Source: CAUTNA01 sp964371145 (GTDB taxonomy: Bacteria; Pseudomonadota; Alphaproteobacteria; Rs-D84). Taken from it: DNA of 61,881 nucleotides. Shown one piece after another: positions 52,668-61,855 of this stretch. Location of the stretch: positions 1 to 61,881 of the forward strand of contig CAYJKO010000005.1 of NCBI GenBank assembly GCA_964371145.1. Direction: 5' to 3'. The position numbers and the translations under genes were made by a program. The notes beneath the pieces were generated by a model that was given only the letters and a program-made list of their open reading frames with translations, made no database searches and was not told where the DNA came from. Position 1 is the first letter of the stretch. Each line of letters begins with the position of its first letter.

Positions 52668-53865
52668 AACAAAAAAACCGGCGATTTCGGTTGAAAACGA
52701 AAATGTTGTGCAAACTGTTGCGCCAAAGAAAAAAAGAAAATGGTTACGTAATATAATTATTTTGGGTGTGATAGGCGCAGGCGGATATTATTATTTTACG
52801 GGCGGTGACACAAAACGCGAAGAATCTAATTATATGGCTATGCCGGTGTCGTTTGGTGATTTAAAACAAATCGTAACTGCGACCGGTGAAATTCAACCTG
52901 TAAACACTATTAATATCGGATCGCAGGTCAGTGGTATAATCGAAGGTATTTTTGTAGATTTTAACAGCGAAGTAAAAGAGGGGGATGTTTTATTGACTAT
53001 TGAACCATCTGTTTTACAAGCGTCCGTAGATGAAGCATATGCGACTTTGTTAAGTAATGAATCCAGCCGTGATTTTGCAAAAAATGAATTCAATCGTAAC
53101 CAAGCATTATTTGATGATGGATTTATCGCACGCGCGGAATTAGAACAATCCGAAACAGTGTATGAACAAGCCGAACAATCTGTTGCCAGATCGAAATCGC
53201 AATATGACCGGGCAAAAACAAATCTGGGATATGCAACAATTGTGTCCCCCGTTAACGGTACCGTTATTTCCAGAAAAGTAGACGAAGGTCAAACGGTCGC
53301 GGCCAGCTTTACCGCACCCGATTTATTCGAAATCGCAGAAGACTTAACAAAAATGCAAATTGAAACTTCTGTGTCCGAGGCCGATATTGGTATGATAAAA
53401 AACAATCAATCTGTAACTTTTACCGTGGACGCATATCCGGCTGAAACTTTTGTCGGTAATGTTAAACAAATCAGATTGTCACCAACTACATCTTCAAATG
53501 TTGTTATATATACCGTTGTAATAGACGTTGAAAATGATGATTTAAAATTAATGCCGGGAATGACCGCCTTCGTTAATATTATTATCCAAGAAAAATCAGA
53601 CGTTTTCAAAGCTAATAATTCGGCGTTATTATTAAAAAGCTTTGAAGGTATAGCAGACGCAACCGATGGCGAAACAACGGATACTCATTTGGCAATAGAA
53701 CGCGATGGTGACGTTATATTAATCCCGTATGAAAAAGGTATCGTAACCGCAACCCAAACTGAAATCGTGTCTGATGAATTAGAAGACGGCGACAAAATAG
53801 TTGTCGGATTATTGGGCCAAGACGCTAAAACACCTGCAAAAATGCCAACAGGCAGACCGAGATAA
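52657..53865 (+). CDS. MacA/HlyD-type periplasmic adaptor
   Basis: 402 residues. A basic N-terminus and one membrane segment (about 30-48) are followed by the barrel-sandwich hybrid (VTATGEIQPVNTINIGSQVSG), a helical hairpin (about 120-180), a second lipoyl half (GYATIVSPVNGTVISRKVDEGQ) and beta-barrel region. It bridges the TolC-like duct and the inner-membrane ABC transporter. An approximately 25-residue acidic insertion (ATDGETTD) near residue 330 is unusual. Confidence 0.9.
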   Translation: MKNKTKKPAISVENENVVQTVAPKKKRKWLRNIIILGVIGAGGYYYFTGGDTKREESNYMAMPVSFGDLKQIVTATGEIQPVNTINIGSQVSGIIEGIFVDFNSEVKEGDVLLTIEPSVLQASVDEAYATLLSNESSRDFAKNEFNRNQALFDDGFIARAELEQSETVYEQAEQSVARSKSQYDRAKTNLGYATIVSPVNGTVISRKVDEGQTVAASFTAPDLFEIAEDLTKMQIETSVSEADIGMIKNNQSVTFTVDAYPAETFVGNVKQIRLSPTTSSNVVIYTVVIDVENDDLKLMPGMTAFVNIIIQEKSDVFKANNSALLLKSFEGIADATDGETTDTHLAIERDGDVILIPYEKGIVTATQTEIVSDELEDGDKIVVGLLGQDAKTPAKMPTGRPR

Positions 53866-53867
53866 AT

Positions 53868-54590
53868 ATGAAAAAAGACAATAAAACAATTATTCATATG
53901 AAAAACATAAACAAAGCATTTCCAATGGAAGTGGGCGATCCACATCAGGTTTTGTTTGATGTTAATTTTGAAATAAAATCCGGCGAATTCGTTGCAATTA
54001 TGGGACCATCTGGTTCTGGTAAATCAACATTGATGAATATTATCGGTGCGCTGGATACCGCCAGTTCTGGTACATATACTATGTATGATAACGATACCAT
54101 CAATATGACGTCGGATGAATTGGCTGTTGTTCGAAATGAACATATCGGTTTTGTATTCCAAAACTTTAATTTGTTATCCAAACGATCTGTGTTGGATAAT
54201 GTTATGTTGCCTTTGATGTATCGTGGATTGCCGATGGAAGAACGTATCAGTCGCGCACGACAAATGTTGAAATTGGTGGGGTTGGAAAATTTCGAAAATT
54301 ATAATCCACCACAATTATCCGGTGGTATGAAACAACGTGTTGCGATAGCACGCGCTTTGGCGGGAGATCCACAATTAATTTTGGCGGACGAACCGACAGG
54401 GGCGTTGGATACAAAAATGGGGAACGAAATTTTAAAGTTCTTTAAAGATTTAAATGAAAAGCAAGGCATCACAATCGTTATGATTACGCACGAATTTGAT
54501 ATTGCAAAATATGCAAAAAGATTAATACATATTCGCGACGGAAAAATTAATTTTGATGGCAAAATGCCGGCAAATGAACATAAATTATAA
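53868..54590 (+). CDS. MacB/LolD-type ABC transporter ATPase
   Basis: 240 residues. Walker A GPSGSGKST (about 45), Q-loop FVFQNFNLL, signature LSGGMKQRVAIARAL, Walker B LILADEPTGALD and a switch histidine (MITHE). In E. coli MacB this domain is fused to the permease; here they are separate genes. It lies 2 bases after the adaptor gene. Confidence 0.93.
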   Translation: MKKDNKTIIHMKNINKAFPMEVGDPHQVLFDVNFEIKSGEFVAIMGPSGSGKSTLMNIIGALDTASSGTYTMYDNDTINMTSDELAVVRNEHIGFVFQNFNLLSKRSVLDNVMLPLMYRGLPMEERISRARQMLKLVGLENFENYNPPQLSGGMKQRVAIARALAGDPQLILADEPTGALDTKMGNEILKFFKDLNEKQGITIVMITHEFDIAKYAKRLIHIRDGKINFDGKMPANEHKL

Positions 54591-54601
54591 ATGGGTTTGA
54601 T

Positions 54602-55819
54602 ATGACTATTAATGATATTTTTAAAGAATCTTGGTTATCCATCAGCGGTAATAAAATACGTTCATTTTTGACCGTGTTGGGTATTATTATTGGCGTTATG
54701 GCGGTTGTTATAATGGTTGCCGTTGGCGAAACGGTTGAACGTGAAATTTCAAATCAATTTTCGTCTCTTGGATCAAACACTATGATGATACGTGCGGGAT
54801 CTGCCGAAACCGCTGGTATTAAATCGGGACGTGTACAAACTTTGACCATATCTGACGCTGAAATAATAGGGCGCTTGCCATCTGTTACGAATGTCAGTCC
54901 CGTTCAAACGGGGGCGGCAACAATTGTGTATGGAAATAAAAATTGGCAAACATCTATCACAGCCGGTTATCCTGAAATTTTGGATGTTCAAAATATAGAA
55001 GTCGAATATGGTACAAATTTTGATGATACGGCCGTGCGTAATAATTCAACGCACGTTGTTATGGGACCTGAAACTTTGCAAGAATTGGGATTGCCCGCCA
55101 ATCCGGTTGGTGAAATAGTTCGGGTAAATAACACCCCATTTACGATTATAGGCGTTACAAAAGCCCGTGGAGATTCCGCAATGGGCAGCCAGGATGATAT
55201 GTTAATTATGCCAATTACGACTTTGAAAAAAAGAATCCAAGGCAGCAAATTTCCAGAATCTGTTAATATGATTATTTTAAAAACCGAAGAAAATGCAGAT
55301 AATATATTGTTAATAGAACAAATGACAGCATTATTGCGTGATCGCCATAAATTATTACCGGATGAAAAAGATGACTTTGAAATTATGGATATGAAACAAA
55401 TTATGGAAACCATGGATACGGTTACCGGTTATATGACTTTGTTATTAATCGCGATTGCTGGCGTATCTTTGTTGGTGGGTTCAATCGGTATTATGAATAT
55501 GATGTTGGTGTCTGTTGCGGAAAGAACTCGTGAAATCGGTGTTCGTAAAGCAATCGGTGCGAGAGAGGCAAATATTGTTATTCAATTCTTATCTGAATCT
55601 GTTCTGATATCGTTTTTGGGTTCATTTGCGGGTTTATTGTTGGGAATCGGTTTGTCCCAGGGGATTGGTCGTTTTGTATTGGGGTATGATGTGCCGCTTA
55701 CTGCTTGGCCGGCGGTTTTATCATTCACAGTTGCGATTGTGGTTGGTTTGTCATCTGGCGTTATGCCGGCGATAAAAGCGGCAAAATTAAATCCAATTGA
55801 AAGTTTGCGTTATGAATAA
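54602..55819 (+). CDS. MacB/FtsX-family ABC transporter permease
   Basis: 405 residues. One N-terminal membrane helix (about 20-42, FLTVLGIIIGVMAVVIMVAVG), a large periplasmic MacB_PCD domain (about 45-260), then three C-terminal helices with the FtsX motif MLVSVAERTREIGVRKAIGA. The ending LNPIESLRYE is characteristic. With the previous three genes it completes a MacAB-TolC-like exporter for a peptide, lipid or macrolide-like substrate. Confidence 0.93.
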   Translation: MTINDIFKESWLSISGNKIRSFLTVLGIIIGVMAVVIMVAVGETVEREISNQFSSLGSNTMMIRAGSAETAGIKSGRVQTLTISDAEIIGRLPSVTNVSPVQTGAATIVYGNKNWQTSITAGYPEILDVQNIEVEYGTNFDDTAVRNNSTHVVMGPETLQELGLPANPVGEIVRVNNTPFTIIGVTKARGDSAMGSQDDMLIMPITTLKKRIQGSKFPESVNMIILKTEENADNILLIEQMTALLRDRHKLLPDEKDDFEIMDMKQIMETMDTVTGYMTLLLIAIAGVSLLVGSIGIMNMMLVSVAERTREIGVRKAIGAREANIVIQFLSESVLISFLGSFAGLLLGIGLSQGIGRFVLGYDVPLTAWPAVLSFTVAIVVGLSSGVMPAIKAAKLNPIESLRYE

Positions 55820-55821
55820 AT

Positions 55822-55850
55822 TAAACCGGTCTTGAACCGGTTTATTTTTT
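55822..55850 (+). terminator. Efflux operon terminator
   Basis: TAAACCGGT-CTTGA-ACCGGTTTA stem followed by T-rich sequence. Confidence 0.8.
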
Positions 55851-55874
55851 ATATAAATAATTATTATTTAAAAT

Positions 55875-55902
55875 TTGCAAATGAAAAAAAATGTAATATA
55901 AT
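55875..55902 (+). promoter_or_regulatory. pnp promoter
   Basis: TTGCAA, 16-bp spacer, TATAAT, about 100 bp before the pnp start. Confidence 0.6.
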
Positions 55903-55910
55903 TATCATTG

Positions 55911-55980
55911 ACGCGGGAAGCAATTATTCTTCTTTATCTTTTTATCGGAATATAAAGATGAATGATTTTTCTCCCCGTGT
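55911..55980 (+). promoter_or_regulatory. Structured pnp leader
   Basis: Nested inverted repeats: ACGCGGG (55911-55917) with CCCGTGT (55974-55980, one G-U pair), enclosing TCTTTAT (55931-55937) with ATAAAGA (55952-55958). E. coli pnp has a leader hairpin cut by RNase III and then PNPase for autoregulation; this leader could work the same way, which is inference. Confidence 0.4.
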
Positions 55981-56010
55981 TTTAATTAACATAAAAAAAA
56001 GGAGAACTGA

Positions 56011-58188
56011 ATGGTATTCGGTTTATTTAATAAAAAATCAGCAGACCAGGGCGGTGTTTTGAACACTCCTGTATCTGTTCAAATGCAATATGGGTCAGAA
56101 ACATTGACTTTGGAAACAGGTCGTTTTGCAAAACAAGCAAACGGTTCTGTTATGGCAACAATGGGCGGAACAATGGTTTTGGCAACTGTATGCGCAGATA
56201 AAAACGCGGTAGAAGGACAAGATTTCTTTCCTTTGACCGTTGATTATCAAGAAAAATATGCATCCGCAGGTCGTATCCCGGGATCACGTGACAGACGCGA
56301 AGGTCGCGCATCAACTGCTGAAACTTTGACAGCTCGTTTGATTGACAGACCAATTCGCCCTCTGTTCCCAGAAACATTTAAAAACAAAGTGCAAGTAATC
56401 GCACAAGTATTTTCATATGACAAAAAAAATCAACCAGACGTTTTGGCTATGATTGCGTCATCTGCTGCTTTGGCGTTAAGCGGTGTTCCATATATGGGGC
56501 CAATTGGTGCGGCTCGCGTTGGTTATGTCGATGGTGAATATGTATTAAACCCTTCTAAAACAGACGTAATTGAATCTGAAATGGATTTGGTTGTTGCTGC
56601 GACTTCCGAAGGCGTTATGATGGTTGAATCTGAAATCGGTAATTTGGACGAAGCAACTGTATTGGGCGGTGTTAAATTTGGTTTTGATGCTCAACAAGCT
56701 GTGATTAAATTGATTGGTGAATTGAAAGAACAAGCCGGTAAAGCGGTTTGGGATGCGCCACAATTGCCTGCTGAATATATCGCGTTGCAAAAAGATTTAG
56801 AACAATTCAGCGGTGAAATCGAAGCTGCATTATCCATCAAAGAAAAAATGGAAAGATTGGATACTTTGTCAGATATCACATCTCGCGCAAAATTGCGTAT
56901 TGCGGATGTTGTAACTGAAACTGCTTTTGCTGATTCTACTTTGAATTCATTTGCGGCAGAAATTATCGATCATTTAACTGCAAAAATTATGCGTTCTGCT
57001 ATTTTGGCGGGCAAACCAAGAATCGACGGTCGTGATAATAAAACAGTTCGTCCGATTGAAATCGAATTAGGCGTATTACCACGCGCACACGGATCTGCAT
57101 TGTTTACACGTGGCGAAACCCAAGCTTTGGTAACATTGACTTTGGGCGGTGGTAAAGATGCGTTGCCAATTGAAACTATGGACGGTGGTACAGAACAAGA
57201 TTGGTTCTTGAACTATAATTTCCCTGGATATTCTGTTGGGGAAGCTAAACCTATGCGCGCACCAGGTCGTCGTGAAATCGGTCATGGTAATTTGGCTTAT
57301 CGTGCATTAAACCCTATGATGCCATCACGCGGCGAATTTGATTATGTTGTTCGCGTAGTGTCTGATGTTTTAGAATCAAACGGTTCTTCATCTATGGCGA
57401 CAACATGTGGTGGATGTTTGGCTATGATGGACGGTGGTGTTCCTGTTAAATCTCCGGTTGCTGGAATCGCAATGGGATTGATTAAAGAAGGCGACGATTA
57501 TGCTGTGTTAACAGATATCTTGGGCGACGAAGATCATTTGGGTGATATGGATTTCAAAGTAACAGGTACAGATTCAGGTATCACAGCTTTGCAAATGGAT
57601 ATCAAAATCACATCTATTACTTTTGAAATTATGGAACGCGCATTAAGTCAAGCACGCGACGGACGTTTACATATCTTGGGTAAAATGAATGATGCGATTA
57701 AAGCTCCAAGAAATTCAGTGTCTCAATTCGCACCGCAAGCCTATGAAATGAAAATTCATCCAGATAAAATCCGTGAAGTAATCGGTAAAGGTGGATCTGT
57801 TATCCAAGCGTTAACACGTGAAACTAATACTATTATTGATTTGTCAGATGACGGAACTGTTAAAATTATGGCTACGTCACGCGAGCAAGCCGATGGCGCA
57901 ATTGCAAGAATCAAAGAAATTGTTGCAGAACCAGAAATCGGTCAAATCTATGAAGGTACAATCAGCGGAGTTAAAGATTTCGGTTTGTTTGTGAAAATTA
58001 TGAAAGGTTTTGAATCTTTGGTTCATATTTCTGAAATCACAGGCGAACGTATGGAAAATATCGCAGACGCAAAATTAAACGAAGGCGACAAAGTGTTCGT
58101 TAAATATTTAGGCGCAGACAAACGCGGTAAAACCAGAATGTCTATGGTTGGAATCGACCAAAAAACAGGTGAAGAAATCAAAAAATAA
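56011..58188 (+). CDS. pnp: Polyribonucleotide nucleotidyltransferase (PNPase)
   Basis: A 725-residue 3'-5' phosphorolytic exoribonuclease and degradosome component. Two RNase PH cores (about 15-230 and 320-550) are joined by a helical domain. The second core has RAPGRREIGHGNLA and the catalytic GDEDHLGDMDFKVTGT region. The KH domain (about 560-620, IREVIGKGGSVI) and S1 domain (about 625-700, GTISGVKDFGLFVKI) close it. AAAGGAGA is an excellent ribosome-binding site. The codon bias suggests high expression. Confidence 0.97.
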   Translation: MVFGLFNKKSADQGGVLNTPVSVQMQYGSETLTLETGRFAKQANGSVMATMGGTMVLATVCADKNAVEGQDFFPLTVDYQEKYASAGRIPGSRDRREGRASTAETLTARLIDRPIRPLFPETFKNKVQVIAQVFSYDKKNQPDVLAMIASSAALALSGVPYMGPIGAARVGYVDGEYVLNPSKTDVIESEMDLVVAATSEGVMMVESEIGNLDEATVLGGVKFGFDAQQAVIKLIGELKEQAGKAVWDAPQLPAEYIALQKDLEQFSGEIEAALSIKEKMERLDTLSDITSRAKLRIADVVTETAFADSTLNSFAAEIIDHLTAKIMRSAILAGKPRIDGRDNKTVRPIEIELGVLPRAHGSALFTRGETQALVTLTLGGGKDALPIETMDGGTEQDWFLNYNFPGYSVGEAKPMRAPGRREIGHGNLAYRALNPMMPSRGEFDYVVRVVSDVLESNGSSSMATTCGGCLAMMDGGVPVKSPVAGIAMGLIKEGDDYAVLTDILGDEDHLGDMDFKVTGTDSGITALQMDIKITSITFEIMERALSQARDGRLHILGKMNDAIKAPRNSVSQFAPQAYEMKIHPDKIREVIGKGGSVIQALTRETNTIIDLSDDGTVKIMATSREQADGAIARIKEIVAEPEIGQIYEGTISGVKDFGLFVKIMKGFESLVHISEITGERMENIADAKLNEGDKVFVKYLGADKRGKTRMSMVGIDQKTGEEIKK

Positions 58189-58192
58189 ATAA

Positions 58193-58218
58193 ATGCCCCC
58201 GTTTCGGGGGCTTTATTA
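58193..58218 (+). terminator. pnp terminator
   Basis: GCCCCC-GTTTC-GGGGGC stem followed by a T-rich run. Confidence 0.8.
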
Positions 58219-58236
58219 ATTAAAAGGTTGATATAT

Positions 58237-58509
58237 ATGTTAAAGAATATTTTCGCATTTCAAAAATCTGTGCGGGATGCAAACAAAAAATTGTCGGATA
58301 CAATTGTTATGGGTAAATCCAAAACAGGCGCTGTTGTAATAAAAATGAACGGTAAATACGATGTTTTGGATGTGATGGTAAAGGATGCGTCGAACATAGA
58401 AAAAGACGTTATGGGTGCATTTACGGACGCAAAACGCAGTGCTGATAAAGCAGCAAACGAAATAATGAAGGCGGCGACACGTGGAATGCCATTGCCGGAC
58501 TTAAAATAA
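58237..58509 (+). CDS. YbaB/EbfC-family nucleoid-associated protein
   Basis: 90 residues. The family plan is an N-terminal helix, a beta hairpin with the conserved GAVVIKMNGKYDVLDVMV, and a C-terminal amphipathic helix (AFTDAKRSADKAANEIMK) ending MPLPDL. It forms DNA-binding dimers. The ATG at 58237 is preferred to an in-frame TTG nine bases earlier; AAAGG is 10 nt upstream. Usually next to dnaX and recR, it stands here after pnp. Confidence 0.85.
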   Translation: MLKNIFAFQKSVRDANKKLSDTIVMGKSKTGAVVIKMNGKYDVLDVMVKDASNIEKDVMGAFTDAKRSADKAANEIMKAATRGMPLPDLK

Positions 58510-58510
58510 C

Positions 58511-58539
58511 TTGACAACGTTTCTTTTGTGTACTATTTT
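58511..58539 (+). promoter_or_regulatory. Promoter of the 53-residue gene
   Basis: Consensus TTGACA immediately after the ybaB stop, 17-bp spacer, TATTTT. Confidence 0.5.
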
Positions 58540-58565
58540 TTTTGTGTAAAATAAAAGGATAGTCA

Positions 58566-58727
58566 ATGCCAAAAGATACAAGAAAATTTAAAGACAGATA
58601 TAAATATTCGGATGGAGAAAAAAAGAAATCTGAAACAGCTAAAAGAAAACATAAAAGAAATTATGAAGATGAAATTGCGAAACGTATGGATGCAATTTGC
58701 GGCTATGTTAGATGCAAAACAAAATAA
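58566..58727 (+). CDS. Small basic hypothetical protein (53 residues)
   Basis: This short gene begins MPKDTRKFKDRYKYSDGEKK, continues through a lysine/arginine-rich helix (KSETAKRKHKRNYEDE) and ends with a region holding two cysteines (AICGYVRC). About a third of residues are Lys or Arg, so nucleic-acid binding is likely; no family is recognised. Support for its being real: AAAAGGA 8 nt before the ATG, a TTGACA promoter, and a terminator starting at its stop codon. Confidence 0.6.
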   Translation: MPKDTRKFKDRYKYSDGEKKKSETAKRKHKRNYEDEIAKRMDAICGYVRCKTK

Positions 58728-58754
58728 AAAACCGGCATTTTGCCGGTTTTTTTA
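58726..58754. terminator. Bidirectional CCGG-type terminator
   Basis: ACCGGCA-TTT-TGCCGGT between A-tract and T-tract, shared by the small gene and the converging autotransporter. Confidence 0.85.
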
Positions 58755-58761
58755 TATGGTT

Positions 58762-61239
58762 TTAAAAATTCCATTGTATTCCAACTTGACCGCCGAACCC
58801 GCGTTTGTCACCAACGGTTGCATTCGTTTCTGCAAACCATGACAATCCATTCGATGTGCTTTTATTTATACCGGCTTTGAATTCTGTGTAATCTTCCAAT
58901 GCCAAACTTGGTAACAACAAATTGTTTGCCGTTGTTTTATTATCTGTTTGATAATTCCAATTATAGCTGGTTGCAATGTATGGTTTATATCCATTTCCGA
59001 TTTTAAAACCTAATTTCAATTCAGGGGCGATATTAAACAAATGAATATTGTCTGAACTGATATTTATATTTGCAGAATTTACATATTCGTTTGTATGAAT
59101 ATAACTGTATCCTGCCAACACGTTTGGTTGAACAAACATTGTGTCATTAAAAAAGTCAAAATTTAACCCGTTCTTTGTCGCTATACTGGTCGCATAAATT
59201 TTAAATTCATCACGTCCCACAGATGTGTCCGCGTTTACATAACTGGTGCTGAAATTGGATGTTATGCTGGAAAAAAATCTTCTGTTTTCTAAACGTAATC
59301 CCATACCCGCAATGTATCCATTTTGATGAATGTTTATGTCATTATATTCTTGGGTTGATCCGATATAACCTCCGTAAACTGACATCAAAGAACGCAAACA
59401 TCCGGCTTTGTATAACGGTATATCAACGCCCGCAATAGATAGATAATGAGAAGAATCTATTGTATATCCGTCGTGATTTATGTCAGATTTAGATCCGTAT
59501 GCATCCACCCAAACGGACGCTTTGTTGCCATATAAATTAACGTCTGCTGGCAATCCCATTTGAAACATATCATTGTAATTTGGTGTTAACACGTGTTCTG
59601 ATACGTCTGCCAATAAAACGGTATGCGCGCTTTGTGCACTCAGAGATGTTGTTGTGTAATCTGATATACCAATTGGTGTAAAAGATAATGTCCCATCGCT
59701 GCTTAATTTCGTCCCGTCTATACCATAATTGTAAAGCCCGCTGGATACAGTTGTCAAAGTGCTGTCTAATTGCAATCTATTGTCGGGCGCAGTCGTTATT
59801 TGTGCAACAATCTGATTGTCTGTTGATGTATCCAATAAATTAATATTTGAAATTATCAAATCGCCCGTACCGGACATTCCTGATACGTTTGTAATTTCGT
59901 CCGACAATCCTGTTGCCAAATTAACGTCTATTGCGATATATGCATCTGTGTTCAATATCAGATTCGACGCATCTAAACTGGTTAAAGCTGAATTTTGCAA
60001 ATCAATAATTGAACGCCCGCCCGAGATAGTATCAACCGTTAAACCACCCCCGAACATAGTCCCCGATTGTCCAAACATAACTGTCCCGTTTTGTAACGTC
60101 GTTGTGCCCAAAACACCGGTCATATCAGAATTTATTTGAACGGTTCCATTGTGGGATGCGTCGCCAATATTTATAACGGATGAATTCGTTCCAACAATCG
60201 CATCATTAAATATAATTTCACCATTGTTTGCCAATAAATTTAATTCGTCGTTGTTATAAATTGCGTTGTCTGCGCCATTGGCGGTATTGTTTATAAATAT
60301 TGTGTTGCCATCTATTGCATAAATATTTAATTCCGATTCGTTGTGAATTGCGCCACCCAAATCAGCTGCGGCATTATTTTGAAAAATAGAATTTTTAATA
60401 TTTAAAACTCCGTCCACGTCATTATATATCGCACCACCATAGTTTTCAGATTCATTGCCGTCAAATAAAGTGTTTTCTATGCTCAAAACACCGGTAAAAG
60501 CGTTAAATATCGCACCACCGTATGCTTCCAAAGTCCCAATTTTTGCTGTGTTATTTGTAAAGGACGAATTATAAATATTTGCCGTCATATAATTCGCAAA
60601 AGCCCCGCCTTCTGTTCCCAAAGCAAAATGATCTGATTGAGCGATATTGTTATTGAACGATGTATTGCTTATATCCATTAAATCGTTGTTAACAACTGCG
60701 CCTGCGCCAGAGGACATATTTGAATTAAATGCAGAGTCATTGATAATCATATATCCGCCCCGGTTACTGATAGCGCCACCATAATTCACAGATGCAAAAA
60801 CTATGTTATCCAAAGCATAATTGTTTGTAAAAGTCCCGTTATTAATTAAAACGTTTGACCCATTGTTAAAAATAGCGCCACCAGAATCATGAGTATAAAA
60901 ATTTTGCATAGTAAAATTATTAAAAATATTGTTAATCGAAACGGATGGCGAAACAGGGGTTATATTAAATCCTTGGACCCCTTCTGTGTCAACAGAATTG
61001 GTGGCGGTGTATGTTGTGCCGCCGTCTAATACAAACCCTGTGTTAATTAAATAGCTGTTTGTGTTAATAGCAATAGGTCCTGTAAAAGTTATGTTGGCCG
61101 TTTGATTAATCGGATTTGCTCCCGTTGTGGATGATGACAAATATCCCGTCAAATCGGCATAGTTAGCAGCGTCATTCGCAGCATTTGCATATCCCATCAA
61201 AGCCAGACTTAATATCACAATGGAAACTTTTTTATTCAT
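58762..61239 (-). CDS. Autotransporter (type V secretion) with beta-helix passenger
   Basis: 825 residues. The signal peptide ends at about residue 21 (MGYANA). The passenger (about 25-540) is built from imperfect repeats of GGAIFN / N.SFTNN type, like chlamydial polymorphic membrane proteins, predicting a right-handed beta-helix. The C-terminal region (about 550-825) is an autotransporter barrel with alternating aromatic strands, ending VGIQWNF with a terminal Phe. It should be displayed on or released from the outer membrane, probably in adhesion. AGGGAG precedes the ATG. No catalytic motif is seen. Confidence 0.85.
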   Translation of the reverse strand: MNKKVSIVILSLALMGYANAANDAANYADLTGYLSSSTTGANPINQTANITFTGPIAINTNSYLINTGFVLDGGTTYTATNSVDTEGVQGFNITPVSPSVSINNIFNNFTMQNFYTHDSGGAIFNNGSNVLINNGTFTNNYALDNIVFASVNYGGAISNRGGYMIINDSAFNSNMSSGAGAVVNNDLMDISNTSFNNNIAQSDHFALGTEGGAFANYMTANIYNSSFTNNTAKIGTLEAYGGAIFNAFTGVLSIENTLFDGNESENYGGAIYNDVDGVLNIKNSIFQNNAAADLGGAIHNESELNIYAIDGNTIFINNTANGADNAIYNNDELNLLANNGEIIFNDAIVGTNSSVINIGDASHNGTVQINSDMTGVLGTTTLQNGTVMFGQSGTMFGGGLTVDTISGGRSIIDLQNSALTSLDASNLILNTDAYIAIDVNLATGLSDEITNVSGMSGTGDLIISNINLLDTSTDNQIVAQITTAPDNRLQLDSTLTTVSSGLYNYGIDGTKLSSDGTLSFTPIGISDYTTTSLSAQSAHTVLLADVSEHVLTPNYNDMFQMGLPADVNLYGNKASVWVDAYGSKSDINHDGYTIDSSHYLSIAGVDIPLYKAGCLRSLMSVYGGYIGSTQEYNDINIHQNGYIAGMGLRLENRRFFSSITSNFSTSYVNADTSVGRDEFKIYATSIATKNGLNFDFFNDTMFVQPNVLAGYSYIHTNEYVNSANINISSDNIHLFNIAPELKLGFKIGNGYKPYIATSYNWNYQTDNKTTANNLLLPSLALEDYTEFKAGINKSTSNGLSWFAETNATVGDKRGFGGQVGIQWNF

Positions 61240-61426
61240 ATATTTCTCCCTTTTTTTATATATGAATTATTGCTTAAAAAGTCGTATTTAAAGACTTGTA
61301 TGATTTCCTAGCAAAAAAAGCATAGGGTAAAAATCGTCTTGATTTTTATGTGTCTTTTGTCGCCATTGTGATTTAAGTTTTGAAAAAATTATTTTTTGGG
61401 AAAATGTTCTTTTATTGAAAATTATT

Positions 61427-61455
61427 TTGCAATAATTAATATTTAATATTATGAT
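61427..61455 (+). promoter_or_regulatory. Promoter of the META lipoprotein gene
   Basis: TTGCAA, 17-bp spacer, TATGAT, 25 nt before the ATG. The rest of the 241-bp divergent spacer (61240-61480) is AT-rich; no other feature was seen. Confidence 0.6.
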
Positions 61456-61480
61456 AACAACCATTAACAAAAGGAAAGAT

Positions 61481-61855
61481 ATGAAAAAAATATTGTCTGC
61501 AATTTTAATTGCATTTACGATGGTTGCATGTGGAAACACAGAAACTTTATCCAACAAAACATATGTTTTGCAAAATTCAGAACACGAAATAACATTGGGA
61601 TTTGATACAAATGAACAAAGATATTTTGGTGGCGCTGTAAACAGATTTTTTGGAAAATATGAAATGGATGGAAATAAATTAACTTTATTGCCGGGTGGTT
61701 CGACCATGATGATGGGGCCTCCGTCTGCTATGACGGCGGAACAAGAATTTTTCGCAATATTGCCATTGATTGAATCTTATGAAATATCAGGGGATACATT
61801 AATATTGAAAACGAAGGATGGGTCAAAGTTAGAATTCGTCGAAGTAAAAGAATAA
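61481..61855 (+). CDS. META-domain (HslJ-like) lipoprotein
   Basis: 124 residues. The signal peptide ends in lipobox MVAC (Cys at about residue 17). The mature domain follows the META/HslJ layout: Y.L...... ITLGFD, RYFGGAVNRFFGKYEMDGNKLTLL (split over 40-65), STMMMGPPS, AEQEFFAILPLI and a final DTLILKTKDGSKLEFVE. Such proteins are outer-membrane or periplasmic stress proteins of unclear function. AAAGGAAAG is ahead of the ATG chosen; an in-frame ATG 30 bases upstream lies before the Shine-Dalgarno and is rejected. Confidence 0.75.
   Translation: MKKILSAILIAFTMVACGNTETLSNKTYVLQNSEHEITLGFDTNEQRYFGGAVNRFFGKYEMDGNKLTLLPGGSTMMMGPPSAMTAEQEFFAILPLIESYEISGDTLILKTKDGSKLEFVEVKE

Noticed and set aside
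55832..56062. 76-codon frame in the pnp leader
   Set aside because: It overlaps the pnp start in another frame and has no Shine-Dalgarno; the leader structure explains the conservation expected there.
58612..58842. 76-codon frame after ybaB
   Set aside because: It lies in another frame of the 53-residue gene and runs through a terminator into the autotransporter.
61288..61707. 139-codon minus-strand frame opposite the META lipoprotein
   Set aside because: No start signals, and the plus-strand gene has a lipobox, promoter and Shine-Dalgarno.
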